NCBI GenBank assembly: GCA_947646735.1 | Contig: CANTFK010000283.1 | Span: forward strand, 1-64,000 | DNA length: 64,000 bases | Source: Peronospora farinosa | Lineage: Eukaryota; Oomycota; Peronosporomycetes; Peronosporales; Peronosporaceae | Reading direction: 5' to 3' | Position numbers and translations under genes: made by a program | Shown here: piece by piece, positions 41,419-53,715 of the stretch | Layout of the letters: each line of letters begins with the position of its first letter | How positions within the stretch are numbered: the stretch's first letter is position 1 | The notes under the pieces: model-generated | Databases searched by the model: none | The model's input: only the letters and a program-made list of their open reading frames with translations | Told to the model about the DNA's origin: nothing

Positions 41419-42059
41419 GTGTAACGGGGTTACACGACGGTTGTAGCATCTTTCCGAGATTTTACGGTTAAACTCTCCTTTGTATTGCATATAATGCATT
41501 ATTATACTTCTCTTTAGAGAGGTATTAAGTATGAGCGTTATAATACGGTATTCGGTAATACCGTATCTTATCGATTGAGATTCGATAAATCACTAACGCT
41601 GTATTAAGTACATCATACACAGATGTTTAGACGATACGTCGTCCAATAGCGAAGTCTGCATATAATAATTACTATTATAGTAATTAATCTAGTGTAGTGT
41701 ACTTAGAGTAGGACTATTCATAAAATCTTAAAGCATAAATAAAATCAGTTCTCCTTTTGAGTTTAAGATCGCAAGTCGTTCTGACTTGCTCTCTTGTGCA
41801 CTTCGTGCGTTGGTTCTCTGAACCTCTAAGCTTCTAGATTCGTCTTGAACTCTGTGCGTTGGTTCTCTGAACCTTAAGCATATTGCTTGATTGATTAAAA
41901 GTCTCTCCTACTTCCTTAGAACAGGGTGACTTTAACGTCGAATACTTAGTTCCTTAGAACTAAGTGGCTTTTAGCCTTAACTCTATTTAGTTCTCTAGAA
42001 CTAAGAGGCTTCCAGCCGAAAGTCTTCCTCTGGCTAAAGAGCTGTGCAGCTCCGCTACA
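41419..42059 (+). repeat. 3' LTR of Gypsy A
   Basis: 641 bp partner of 34218-34856, followed by the GGTTG target-site duplication at 42060-42064. Confidence 0.95.
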
Positions 42060-42423
42060 GGTTGACTCAGGTAAATGAATACCTGAGTCTAATGCATTAC
42101 ATTCGAGTCGATTAGCTTATTGGAATTGGATCCACTTGAACCGGATCACTACGCTTGCTTTTGCCACTTTGTAGTGTATTAGTTGAGCACGGAGCCCATG
42201 TTTGAAAAACGAAGTGAAAGTATGTGTCTCATCTAATCTTCTAAAAAAGCTATGTTTGATACTGCAAGATCTAAGGATTCATATGAACATTTATGTGTGC
42301 CATCGTTTTGTATATTAGTGTTATAGATAGAAGCACGATATATGGACACTCTGTTATGGAATCTGCACATGTAATGATCAATACAAAAGGGCAAACTCTG
42401 CCAATGCAAAATGAGCCAAAAAT
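42060..42423. repeat. Repeat-field spacer between Gypsy A and Copia
   Basis: Begins with the GGTTG duplication and continues the repeat-field motif GGTTGACTCAGGTAA, which is split by the Gypsy A insertion. No gene. It ends with AAAAT (42419-42423), the left target-site duplication of the Copia element. Confidence 0.7.
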
Positions 42424-42713
42424 TGTTACTACAGTACAAGATGTCGTGTCCCTGATTCTAGGTGGGACATCGAACAGTTAGTTGTATGATGCTGGGACGC
42501 ATCGTTACAGTTGACAGTTGAGGTGTACCTGTTGGTATCGACTGTAGTCTAGTCTAACAGAGGGGGTTGTCACCTACGAGGTTTTTCCCTCCTCAATCCC
42601 AAAGTTGCTCAGTGGGAAGCAAGTGTTCCGTGTTCTCTATTCCCTACTCTGTCTTACTGTATTACAGAACCACAGAACCAACGACACTCACCTGCGCAGT
42701 GATAAGTGTGACA
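42424..42713 (+). repeat. 5' LTR of the Copia element
   Basis: 290 bp, TGTTAC...GTGACA; the TGTTAC start corresponds to TGTGAC in the 3' LTR. Confidence 0.92.
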
Positions 42714-42725
42714 GGTTATGAGCCC
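42714..42725 (+). promoter_or_regulatory. Primer-binding site matching initiator tRNA-Met anticodon arm
   Basis: GGTTATGAGCCC follows the LTR without a spacer and is complementary to the anticodon arm of initiator tRNA-Met, as in the other Copia element here (15171-15182). Indicates priming by a half tRNA. Confidence 0.7.
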
Positions 42726-42787
42726 AAGTCTTCTTGCACTGTCCACGGAACAAGTAACCTATTAACACAAGGTCTGGAGTCAGTGAG

Positions 42788-44383
42788 ATGTCGTCAAATG
42801 ATACAGCCACTAGTGATGTGTTGACGAGCGTGAGTAATGTTGCGACCGCTGTGAGTACTGTGACGTCTGGTATTGCACCTAGTGGATTGAGTGGGGATTT
42901 GACCACCGCAACCGCGCCACCGGCTATCCCATTACCTGGATCAGGATTTCTAGCGGGAAGGCCTTATGCGGGTGGTTCATTACCTGGAGCTGGTGGGATA
43001 CTTGCCCCCATGCCTGAAGTGAATCAAGTACCTGACGGTGGATTTGGCATGAAGCTAGACAACAAACCGCCGATCATGCATGGGAGTTTTGATCTGTATG
43101 CGGTTGAGCTGGAAACGTTCTTACGCCGCATTCATGTGTGGGGTGTAATTGACAATGAGTCGGTTGTACGAGCTTCGACAACAATTACACAGTTTGCGTT
43201 GATGGATAATGTTGCTCGTGGTGCTATACTGCATGGTATTCCAACAGCCGATGCTGAGCTTGTCTGTCACGAGGCAAGCGCTCACGCGATGTGGTCGCGC
43301 TTTGTCGATAAGCAAACCAAGAGAGAGTATGCGAATTACATCTTTGCACGACAACAACTGTATGCAAACAAGTATACGCATGACAGAAACATGAATGATT
43401 GGATACGTGAGATGGAACTTCAGCGGAATGAGCTGCAACATTACCAAAAAGTACTCTCTGATGAAGAGTTCGCCGAGATAATTTTAAGCAATGTGTTACT
43501 GACACATCGTGAGGTTGTTAGGCAATTTTCTAAGCATTACGACCCTGGGATTCAGCGTTTGGCTCCGTCATCGGCACAAGTGATGAATGCTCTTCGAGCA
43601 GAATCGGAGTTGGATGCCCGAAGTAACGAAACACAAATACCCAATATTTGTGCTGCTCAAACTGCGAAGGAGCCAAACAAACGGCTACAAAGAGACTATC
43701 AGCATCCCTGGAAAGAGAAGCGACGAGGTCGAAGTCAATATTAGGTCCATGGCAGCAACCATTACCAGAAGTCAGGTGGTGGTAGTGGCAAGGCTTTAAC
43801 AGTAAAGAAGTATCATGGAGACAATCGTGAATGCTGGAACTGTCATCAAAAGGGCCATATCCAGCGAGATTGCACACGACCAAAGTACGCCATAGATGAA
43901 TTCAAGTCGCAACTTCCGGAGCGGAAACGCTGGGAAAATAGAAAGCAGAGTAAAGGCCAGTTTGGGCACAGAAGAGAAGTTGCCATGCTGTCGCGTCAAG
44001 CGGATGAGACGATCAATGCTATTCAGAACGATACAAGTAATATGACCATTGAATGGGTCCTTGATTCAGCAAGTGATTGTCATGTATGCACGAATAAGGA
44101 GATTCTGATGAATTTGCGATTCAATGATGGACCAATGGTATTTGACTGGGAAGGCAAAGCTTCCTAATATACAGAACAGATTGGGGAAGTGGAACTCAAA
44201 GTAAGGAATGAGACTCCCCCTCATGCTATGAATTCCCTTTCTTTATCGAACGTCCTTTTTACACCGACTGGAACAACAAATTTGTTGAGCTTGGATAGGC
44301 TGGAACAAGATGGATGGGACTTTCTCAAGTTCAAGAAACAGCAATGCGCTTGGCTGAAAAAAGTGATTTGCTACTGCAATTAG
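42788..44383 (+). pseudogene. Copia gag and protease with two in-frame stops
   Basis: From ATG 42788 the first 318 codons are gag (glycine/proline-rich N-terminus, then the UBN2-type region with FVDKQTKREYANYIFARQ). A TAG at 43742-43744 interrupts it. The same frame continues with the zinc knuckle CWNCHQKGHIQRDC near 43828-43869 and the protease active site WVLDSASDCHV near 44056-44088, is stopped again by TAA at 44165-44167, and continues to 44383. Near 44340 a frameshift leads into the integrase frame. Apart from these changes the sequence is well preserved. Confidence 0.88.
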
Positions 44384-45180
44384 TGAAAAAACATGGTCGT
44401 TATCGCCTCATATCTTTAGCTGTCCCGGTGAGCCAAGTGAAGTCCCTTTCACATGCTAATGAGCGAGTTTTCGCGTTATGGCATACCCGCCTTGGTCACA
44501 TAAGTTATGGGGCCTTGCAGCGGATGATAAGAAACAATACAGTGCATGGTTTGGCTATGACTGGTAACGTTCGTACCCCGAGAAACCGATGCTGGACATG
44601 TATCCAATCACGTATGCAGCGAATGTCCTACAAAAACTTAGTAACTACACGGTCGACAGTACCATATCAGAAGCGAATGTCTGATATGTGCTACATTGGT
44701 GTGGGTACGTATGACGGGTATAAACACTTCCAGCTTATTCAAGATGAGGCAACACGTTACGTATGGGGTTTTTTACTAAAAGAAAAACGAGAGGCTACTA
44801 CAGTCGTAATATCTCATTTGGCATGGCTTATTGCACAAGGCCATCACATTCAAGTGTTTTCCACTGACCAAGGAAGGGAACTGGTGAACCGACAATTAAA
44901 ACAGTTCCTTCGCCAACACGGAGTGGAATTTTTGTGGACTAATGCATATAGCCCAGAGGAGAATGGCTTAGTTGAACGGATGAACGGCATCGTGATGTCC
45001 CGTGTACGCAGCTTGCTTACAACGGTGGACATGCCGGATCTGTTATGGAGCGATGCATTTACATTTGCGTTGGAGATATTAAATATCATACCCAGTGAAG
45101 CTTTGGATGGTGACACACCATATACTCGACGTTTGAAAGACGTCCTGATTGATCAAATTTCCGGATATGGGGTTGTTTAG
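44314..45180 (+). pseudogene. Copia integrase
   Basis: Frame with the pre-integrase zinc module (LWHTRLGHIS, then CWTCIQSRMQR) and the integrase core: first acid in MSDMCYIGV, second in FSTDQGRE, third in NGLVERMNG. It inserts the cDNA copy into the genome. The frame stops at 45180, and the normal continuation (KTKLENPGKPAIFLGYAK) is found in another frame at about 45205-45260, so a frameshift separates it from RT. Confidence 0.88.
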
Positions 45181-45249
45181 TGTTCGTATTTGCACAGAAG
45201 ATTTTACGGAAAACTAAATTAGAAAATCCCGGTAAACCGGCGATCTTTC

Positions 45250-47628
45250 TTGGCTACGCAAAGAATTCGATCAGTTATCGTATTTTTGGATGCGCGTTCG
45301 GGAGCTATTCAAGAGTTGCGCACTGTACAGTTTGTGGAGGATTGGACAATTGACCGGGCATATATCGACAGGCTGCTCTTAATTCGGTATTGTCATGGCA
45401 AGTTTACCCTATCTACCACGATCCCGTATGTTCGCGTGGGAGGTTTCTTCACTGCACCGAGTAGTGCATTGGCTTTGGGAATGCCAAGTAACATAGGACA
45501 TCGTAAGAAGAGGTGTTGTCGTCATGACTGTAACAGTCGTAGTGGCTTAGATTCAGTAGATGATGCTCCAAACGTTGGCGTGCCAGCATGGGCTGGGGGG
45601 CCTGGAAGCGTATTGTTGAGCAAGAATCCGACGAGATTAGCAAGGGCTAATGCTCGGTCGTCACGTCCACGAGCGGCAAGTCCAGCACAGGCTGAGATGG
45701 GGTCGTGTCGTGAGCGAACGGCAAGTCCAGCACAGGCTGAGATGGGGTCGTATCGTGGTCTAGCTGGATATAGTCCCGATTGGTATCGCATCGTCACTGA
45801 TGGAGGAGAAGGCGGCAGAGAAGGTGGCATGGACTTGTCTAACCGCAGTATGCCTGCCCCTTGTCGTAACACTGGAGATCGGTCGAATCGCCGAGGCTCT
45901 GTGCCTTCGACTTGCCTGCCAGCTCTTAGTGCTGACGATAATTACCTGGACATGAGTGATATGGGACAGACTCCCACACCTTTTGAGGAAGAAGAAGCAG
46001 AAGAAAAAAGACCGGTTATGGTGAGACCCGGTGAAATGAAAGCTGGCAATGACCCTGAGGCGGCTTTTCGGCGGTCTACCCGAGTACGACGACAAAATGT
46101 ACGTCTATCGGATTATGAACTGAATATTGCTGCAGCATTGGTAATTCAAGCAGTGAATGGACTGCTTGAGCCCATGTCCGTTACCGAAGCTTTAAGTGCC
46201 CCGGATGCAAAGCAATGGATAAAAGATCTTGAGACTGAATATCACGAATTGATGCGTAATCACGTATGGGAACTAGTGGATCGGCCTTCGGGGGTAAAGA
46301 TTCTAAAGAATAAGTGGATATTTGTGCGCAAACGAAATGCGCAAGGCGACGTGTGCCGGTATCGCACGCGAATTACGATTAAGGGATGCCAGCAAGAGTT
46401 TGGTGTCAACTTTTGGGAGACCTACGCTCCTGTAACGAAGGCTGAGTCCGTGAAATTTGTTTTGCTTCTCGCTCTGTTCTTGGGCCTGCCTTGTCGCCAA
46501 ATTGATTTTGTGACAGCGTTTTTGAATGGGCCTCTCGATGATGTAGAGATCTATATGGAACAGCCCGATTACTTTAATGATGGTTCTGGTCGCGTTTGCA
46601 AGCTGTTACAAAGTCTATATGGTTTACGTCAAGCACCACGTATCTGGTACAAAATGCTGGATGAGTATCTCAGAAAGTGCGGGTTTCGGCGTACAAAAAT
46701 GGATGCAGGTGTATATGTGCGAACAGTGGGAGAGAACAAAGTCTACATTACCGTATATGTGGATGATCTCTTAATTGTGGGAACGGAATCCGACATTAAG
46801 ATGGTTTTAGTACAACTTCGAAGCAGCTTTATAATTAAGGACTTGGGTCCTGTAAAGCATTTGCTCGGAATGGAGATATCATACCTGCCAGGATGTCGGA
46901 TGGCGATTACCCAACACGGCTACGTTGAAAAGATTTTAACACGATTTAAAATGACAAATTGTAAGCCTGTTCCTACGCCACAAGTGCAAGGCAACTTTCC
47001 GATGCCAGGAAACCCGGATAAGGAACCGGTGTCTGTCGACCCAGATTCAGATATGGATTATCGCCAAATTGTGGGATCGTTACAATATTTAGTCCAATGC
47101 ACGCGTCCAGATATTGCCAACGCAATGCGAACGTTGGGCAAATTTCTGAATTATTATACGAGAGAGCACTATGTCTTGGTAAAACGAGTGTTCCGTTATT
47201 TGAGAGGATCATCAGACTACGGACTACTTTGGACATTGTCTAACAAGACAAGAGTACCGAAGGATGTGTATGTTAACGCATCACGACCTACAATCGACGT
47301 GCAGATTGTGGCATATGCAAATGCGGATTTGGGAAATGAAAGAGATGATCGACGCTCTGTGACTGGATATGTACTACAAATGGAGGGTTGTACTTACGCA
47401 TATACAAGCCATAAACAAAGATTTATTACAGATGATACATGCTGTTCCGAATTTGTGGCTGCGGCTGAATGCAGCACTATGATAATGTGGACGCACAATA
47501 TGTGTAAAGAGCTTGGGGTGAGTCGCAAAAGAATTATATTTAAGAAGTTACGGCATATGTTGAATATTGTACCAGTGCCTACGACTACCACACCACAAGA
47601 CATCAGAGACAACAAAGTGGGAGTGTGA
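45250..47628 (+). pseudogene. Copia RT and RNase H
   Basis: A 792-codon open frame that begins in the wrong frame: true pol sequence enters at about 45285. After a spacer with two copies of SPAQAEMGS, RT is complete: KWIFVRKRN, YAPVTKAESVK, QIDFVTAFLNGPL, SLYGLRQAPRIWY and the active site VYITVYVDDLLIVG near 46740-46785. RNase H starts at AYANADLGNERDDRRSVTGY, where the family has D-A-D, so the first acid is asparagine. The second half of RNase H (normally DNQ...KHIDIRYHFIRE) is missing: RKRIIF runs directly into KKLRHMLNIV, the usual pol end. The stop lies in the first bases of the 3' LTR. Confidence 0.9.
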
Positions 47629-47912
47629 CGAAGTACAAGATGTCGTGTCTTTGATTCTAGGTGGGACATCGAACAGTTAGTCGTATGATGCTGGTACGCA
47701 TCGTTACAGTTGACAGTTGAGGTGTACCTGTTGGTATCGACTGTAGTCTAGTCTAACAGAGGGGGTTGTCACCTACGAGGTTTTTCCCTCCTCAATCCCA
47801 AAGTTGCTCAGTGGGAAGCAAGTGTTCCGTGTTCTCTATTCCCTACTCTGTCTTACTGTATTACAGAACCACAGAACCAACGACACTCACCTGCGCAGTG
47901 ATAAGTGTGACA
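47624..47912 (+). repeat. 3' LTR of the Copia element
   Basis: 289 bp partner of 42424-42713, followed by AAAAT at 47913-47917. Confidence 0.92.
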
Positions 47913-49217
47913 AAAATATATAATCAGCCAATCCAAAATTAGCGAATAATGCAAAAGTAGCCAATCCGAATGCCGGAAAAGGAGCACTACGGACGGACGA
48001 CGCGACGGACGGACAGACGGACGGACACAATTCTTTTATTATATAGAAGACTAGGGTGTGTACCCGTCGTTCCGACGGACATGGTTCTATGCTATTAATA
48101 CATATATAGGGGTGTTCCCGTCATCTCGACCGATAGGTGCACAAATTTGACGCTGATCGTTTATTGACTTAGGTAAATAAACAGTATCAAAGGTAATGTG
48201 TATGAAGGTCATTATGTACCTGTCGTTTCGAAAGTAAGGGTGATCATCCGTCGTTCCGACGGTACGAAAAGAAATATTGATACTGTAGGCATCTTTAAAA
48301 AAAAACGCAGCGATTTGCTAGGGCGTTCACCTGTCGTTCCGATGGAAAGGTGACAGCAAACCATATATATAGATTTAATTGTATTAAAAAATTTAATTAT
48401 GGTCAAACAATTTTTTGATGCTGAGATCTGTTACGGAAATTTGTTTGCTTTATTAGTCCAAATCAAAAAAAGTTTTGCAACATATTAGGTATTCACCCGT
48501 CGTTCTGACGGTGCGAAGTAGAATATATAGGCATTTTAAACGCAGCGAATTGCCAGGGTGTTTACCCGTCGTTCCGACATGGGAGTAGTATAGTTAGGCA
48601 TCTTAAGCGCAGCGATTTTGCTAGGGTGTTCACACGTCGTTTCGACGGACATGGTGCCTGGAAATGTTCGAACTCATCTTTCTGGCTGAGTAAGGTTAAG
48701 TGATTGGTATAAATTTCAATGTGTACTTGCGTTACGTTGATTTTCTATTTAGATAGCATGATGGACGGAGTTATTATATAGATTTTACTATACAGATTTC
48801 AGTATTGCTATAGATGGATGTCCGCAACATTTATTGCTAGACCTAATACATATGACTAATCTAAATAACAGTGACGCCAATCTGCTTACCGAATCTGCTT
48901 ACGTTAGTGCAAAATTAGTAAGAATGTCTTTCGGTCGTTGCGACGGAAAGGTCAGACGAACAGGTGCTCCAATTTTACGCTGACAGTATATATGCCCATC
49001 ACTTTGCCTTAAAATATTTGGCTGACTCCGGTACATTACTAAGTATCAAAGTCAGTACTTAGGCTAATGTAAACCCGTCGTTTGACCGGGTACAATTTGA
49101 CGAATTTCTATAACGCGTTAATATATAATTATTTATTTTTAGATGATGCCTACACCCTAGTGGATCGATAGACGATAGCACCATATTTCATCGACCCACG
49201 TCAATAAGTATGAAAGA
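47913..49217. repeat. Repeat-field spacer between Copia and Gypsy B
   Basis: Continues the hairpin field: perfect copies at 48064-48078 and 48248-48262, further variants near 48497, 48570, 48638 and 48937. Also a short run of GGAC repeats at 47995-48026 and 70-75-bp units containing AAACGCAGCGA near 48300-48630. No gene. It ends with AAAGA (49213-49217), the left duplication of Gypsy B. Confidence 0.8.
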
Positions 49218-49856
49218 TGTAACGGGGTTACACGACGGTTGTAACGTCTTTCCGAGAGTTTACGCTTAAACTCTCCTTTGTATTGCATATAATGCATTAT
49301 TATACTTCTCGTTAGAGAGGTATTAAGTATGAGCGTTATAATACGGTATTCGGTAATACCGTATCTTACCGATTAGGATTCGATAAATCGATAACGCTCC
49401 ATTAAGTACATCATACACAGATGTTAAGACGATACGTCGTTCAATAGCAAAGTCTGCATATAATAATTACTATTATAGTAATTAATCTAGTGTAGTGTAC
49501 TTAAAGTAGGACTATTCATAAAATCTTAAAGCATAAATAAAATCAGTTCTCCTTTTGAGTTTAAGATCGCAAGTCGTTCTGACTTGCTCTCTTGTGCACT
49601 TCGTGCTTTGGTTCTCTGAACCCCTAAGCTTCTAGATTCGTCTTGCACTCTGTGCGTTGGTTCTCTGAACCTTAAGCATATTGCTTGCTGACTAAAAGTC
49701 TCTCCTACTTCCTTAGAAGAGGGTGACTTTAAAGTCGTATAATTAGTTCCTTAGAACTAAGTGGCTTTTAGCCTTAACTCTATTTAGTTCTCTCGAACTA
49801 AGAGGCTTCCAGCCGAAAGTCTTCCTCTGGCTCAAGAGCTGTGCAGCTCCGCTACA
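49218..49856 (+). repeat. 5' LTR of Gypsy B
   Basis: 639 bp. Shares element-specific variants with its own 3' LTR (CTCGTTAG, CTCTCGAAC) but TCGTATAATT near its end with the 5' LTR of Gypsy A. Confidence 0.95.
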
Positions 49857-49916
49857 CTTGGTAGCACTTGTTGTCAATCCTACACCTGAGTCTTTAAAGA
49901 CTGACCTTCTGTGAGG

Positions 49917-50917
49917 ATGGAGAATCAAAATCACCTCTCTGAGGCACAACGACTCGCCTTAGATAAACTATCTGCGTTCGTCGGGCCTGATCAAATCGAG
50001 GCCCTTTTGGCCCAAGGCCCCGAGGTTCTAAATGCTCGTCTTGAGGCCTTTATGCGTTATGAGGCAACGCTCCTCGGGCAGGTCCATGACCAGGCAGCGT
50101 CAGCTGCGCCTACACAGTACATTCCGGTACCTGTGCCCGATGCAGAGCCAAAGGCTCGCCCACTTGTTTTAACGTAAAGGCCTTCGAGGGGAAGGAGGGA
50201 GAGAACCTTCTCCTCTGGATCCGAGAAGTTGAAATGGCAATGGATGCCGCCATGCTTGCATCCGATAAGCAACGAGTTGGCTTGGCCATTTCTAAGCTCG
50301 GTGGAAGAGCTAGAGAGTGGGCTCTAACGAGCGGTGTCTCTGTAAATGCTGCATTTCCCACATGGGAGATGCTTAAAAAGCAATTAACTTGTGTGTTTGC
50401 ACCGCCTAATCAGGCTTATCGTGTGCGCTCACGCTTCCTAGCTACCCGACAGGGTAAGAAAGAATTGTCGGACTATGTTCAAGAGTTGAGAACTCTCATT
50501 GCTGCTATGCAGCAGGACCCACTGGCAGAGGAAGTCCGAGTAACCATTTTTATGGAGGGACTTCGCACTGGGGTCGCCAGGACGGAAGTTTTCCGTGTCC
50601 AGCCTTCGACTTTTGAGGAGGCAGTAAGCGTAGCATTTAACGCTGAATTCAATTTTAAATCTGCTCGATATGGTCTGCCCTGGTATCAATCAAATACCTC
50701 TAATAGGGCGGAACCCATGGATCTCAGCCATGCTGAAGAAGCTGAGCTTCAAGCTGCTGAGCAGCAAGGTAGCATCCGTAGATGTTACATGTGCGGAAGC
50801 ACTAGGCATCTCCGCCCTAGCTGTCCGTTGCGAAAGCAACGTTCAAATCGGCAAAGCCGAAGCCCTGCTCCTAGCCAAAAGGCGAGCACCGCAGGGGAAA
50901 ATGTCGACTCCCAGTAG
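49917..50917 (+). pseudogene. Gypsy B gag, frameshifted
   Basis: The frame from ATG 49917 ends at 50177 exactly as in Gypsy A. The continuation, in the -1 frame, is open through the retrotransposon gag domain to TAG 50915-50917 without the private stop of A. Capsid region near 50234-50640; zinc knuckle [14 protein letters not shown] near 50783-50824. The single shift near 50164-50175 is thus the only lesion in gag of this copy. Confidence 0.88.
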
Positions 50918-53715
50918 GCGCGGGGCGCCCTACTGGGAAAGAACTAAGTTCTGTTGGATCTTTAGGAGGTAAAGGTAAACAGGGCTTAGCCCCAGGTGGT
51001 TCTGTGGATGCTCCCATAGAACAAAATTACAAGCCAGGCTTGTTGGTTGTGTCGGCAACCGTTAAGGGTTTTGAGAAACCATGGTCAATTTTAATTGACT
51101 CAGGGGCGTCAGGGAATTATGTCCGACGTCGCTCCCTTGAGGGGAGTCAGCTGTATGCTGAGGCGCTGGAAGCGCAAGAGGGTGACAGTATAACCGTACG
51201 TCTCGCGACTGGTGTACGTGTCACCGTTCCTAAAGTTCCGTTGAACTTAGGTGTGAAGTTCTTAGACTTCAATAGCGTTGAACGCTGTCTTGTCCTAGAT
51301 TTGGACTCGAGATATGATCTCATTCTCGGTATGGCCTGGCTGGAACGCCATGATCCATGGATCGATTGGAGATCCAAAACTTTAGGCGCAACGCGCAATG
51401 TTCCTAGCGAAGCTTTGGAGAGTCATGAACCCACCTTCGCTAGAAAACAAAAGTGCTATTGACGCGAGCCATTAACTGATTCAGTTAGTGTGCTGGACAT
51501 TGGAGTGTCTGAGTTGATAAACTCCGATGTTAACAATAATAGTGTCGAGCAGAGCTCAATGACACTTAGTGGAACGGCACGTACTCCGTTGAGTGATACT
51601 CAAAGTGATATTGAGACACTGGATGTCGGTAATGACATCGGCTCTCGTATAGAGCAAGTGAAGGTCGATGACCTTGTTAGAAATATTGGCTGTAAATGCG
51701 ATTTACTGGATGTCGGTAATGACATCGGCTCTCGTATAGAGCAAGTGAAGGTCGATGACCTTGTTAGTGAAGTCACTGGTACTAGTGACCCACTGGATGT
51801 CGGTAATGACATCGGCTCTCGTATAGAGCAAGTTAAGGTCAATGACCTTGTTAGTGATATTGGCTGTAAATGCGATTCACTGGATGTCGATAATGACATC
51901 GGCTCTCGTATAGAGCAAGTTAAGGTCGATGACCTTGTTAGTGATATTGGCTGGAAATGCGATTCACTGGATGTCGGTAATGACATCGGCTCTCGTATAG
52001 AGCGAGTGAAGGTCAATGACCTTGTTAGTGAAGTCACTGGTACTAGTGACCCACTGGGTGTCGGTAATGACATCGGCTCTCGTATAGAGCGAGTGAAGGT
52101 CAATGACCTTGTTAGTGAAGTCACTGGTACTAGTGACCCATTGGGTGTCGGTAATGACATCGGCCCTTACATAGGGCAGGTAAACGACAAGGGGTCTGTT
52201 GACCTTGGGGACGATAACATCCCAAGTACTTTGAAGAGTACGGTCTCGTCAAGGAGACGGCAGCGTCGCCAGATGGCGGCTGCGAGACGCAAAGCGTCTG
52301 TTTTATCGCATAGTAATGTCAATGACCAGTTGTACACCCTGGTCGACGGAGTGACAGGTGATGTAGATGGTGAGGTTGACCTTGAGGCCCTCCCATCATT
52401 AAATGCTCTTTTAGAGCTAGACGAAATGTCTGTGGATGAATTTCATCAGGCCTTGAAGGCAGGTGCTCTGTCCGATATGGTGGTCATTCGACCTAACCTC
52501 GAGCTGAACTCATCCTCGCTTGTCGATGAGACAGTCCTTGAAGATACAAAAGCGGCACTGAGTGCACGTAGTGGGGCATCTATTCTAAAGGACCCTTCAG
52601 ATCCCTACTATCCTTTGGTAAAAGAATTCCAGGACGTGGTGTGTCACGATCCACCGTCGGTTCTACCACCTGATAGGGGCGTACGTCATGAAATTGACTT
52701 GGTTCCCGGAACCAAATACTGTGTAACACGGCAGTGGCCTTTACCCAAAGAACAGTGTGACGTCATTGACGAGTTCTTTCGTGCAAAGCACGCGGCGGGC
52801 ATGATGCGTGAAAGTAAATCTCCGCACTCGACACCCACTTTCTGTGTTAAGAAACCAAATGGAAAATGGCGTATTGTTCATGCTTATAATAAGCTCAATG
52901 CGGCCACTATACCTGCACAGACACCGATACCTAGAAAGGATGTTCTTCAGAACAATATGGTCGGTTGTACCATGTACAGTGCGCTCGACTTAGTCGATGG
53001 TTATTACCAATTGCTCATGCGAGCTAGGGATATTCCGCTTACTGCTGTTAGTACTCCGAGCGGTATGCTCTGGGAGTGGTTAGTGATGCCCCAAGGGCTA
53101 TCTAATGCTCCGGCTACGTTTAACCGTTTGGTGACGCAATTGTTTCGACCCCATCGAAGTTATGCACAGACGTATTTTGATGACATTTTTGTCCATAGCC
53201 GAGCTGAACATGGGCGGTCAGATATTGAGAACCATATTGTTCATTTACGAGCAGTGCTCGAGTGCATGCGCACTAATAAATTATATGCTAATGCATCTAA
53301 GTGCATCTTCGGGGCCGAAGAAATTCCCTTTCTAGGGTGCTTCATTGGGAAGCGGGGCCTACGAGCGGATCCCGCCAAAGTCAAAGCCATAGTCGATTGG
53401 CCTGTTCCACAATCTCAGAAGGACTTGCGTAAATGGCTTGGCCTTGCCAATTACTTACACAAGTATAGCGAAAATTACGCTGATATGGCTCGGCCGTTAT
53501 CCAATCTCCTTAAAAAGGATGTGGAATGGTGTTGGCATGCCGAACACGAAGATGCTTTTAAAGCAGTGAAGGCAAGCCTTCTTCATGCTACTATTTTGGC
53601 TTTGCCAGACCCTGACCGACCGTTTAGCGTCGTCTGTGACGCATCGGATTTTGCCATTGGCAGTGCTCTGTTACAATCAGATGATGAAGGCCGTGAGCGT
53701 GTAGTCGCTTTTTAA
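50875..53715 (+). pseudogene. Gypsy B pol, first part: protease, repeats, RT, RNase H start
   Basis: Same layout as in Gypsy A. Protease [10 protein letters not shown] near 51091-51120. A private TGA at 51460-51462 (TGG in A) cuts it after the protease. It reopens in frame with the repeat linker (51619-52190), RT with [12 protein letters not shown] near 53169-53204 and RNase H, and stops at TAA 53713-53715, the same codon as in A. Confidence 0.9.
51619..52190 (+). repeat. 87-bp coding repeats in the pol linker (6.5 units)
   Basis: Six full units of 29 codons and a partial seventh. All begin L(D/G)V(G/D)NDIGSRIE(Q/R)VKV and end alternately with IGCKCD-type or [12 protein letters not shown] tails. 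They keep the reading frame and sit between protease and RT, as in Gypsy A, which has only two full units. Confidence 0.92.

Larger units (their letters stand above)
34218..42059 (+). mobile_element. Gypsy A: full-length chromodomain Gypsy with antisense ORF
   Basis: 7.84 kb between GGTTG target-site duplications, with 639/641-bp LTRs. Order: 5' LTR, primer-binding site, gag, protease, repeat linker, RT, RNase H, integrase, chromodomain, a 0.86-kb region coding only on the opposite strand, polypurine tract, 3' LTR. It is a sister of Gypsy B (49218-57405), differing by about 1-2 percent by eye plus four linker repeat units. gag-pol carries three lesions shared with B and private ones, so it cannot work alone unless the stops are bypassed. 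Confidence 0.95.
42424..47912 (+). mobile_element. Ty1/Copia element, full length, defective
   Basis: 5.49 kb with 290/289-bp LTRs and AAAAT on both sides (42419-42423 and 47913-47917). Order: LTR, primer-binding site, gag, protease, integrase, RT, RNase H, purine tract (47614-47623), LTR. Several stops and frameshifts and a deletion in RNase H make it defective, although the LTRs differ at only about 2 percent of sites by eye. Confidence 0.94.
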
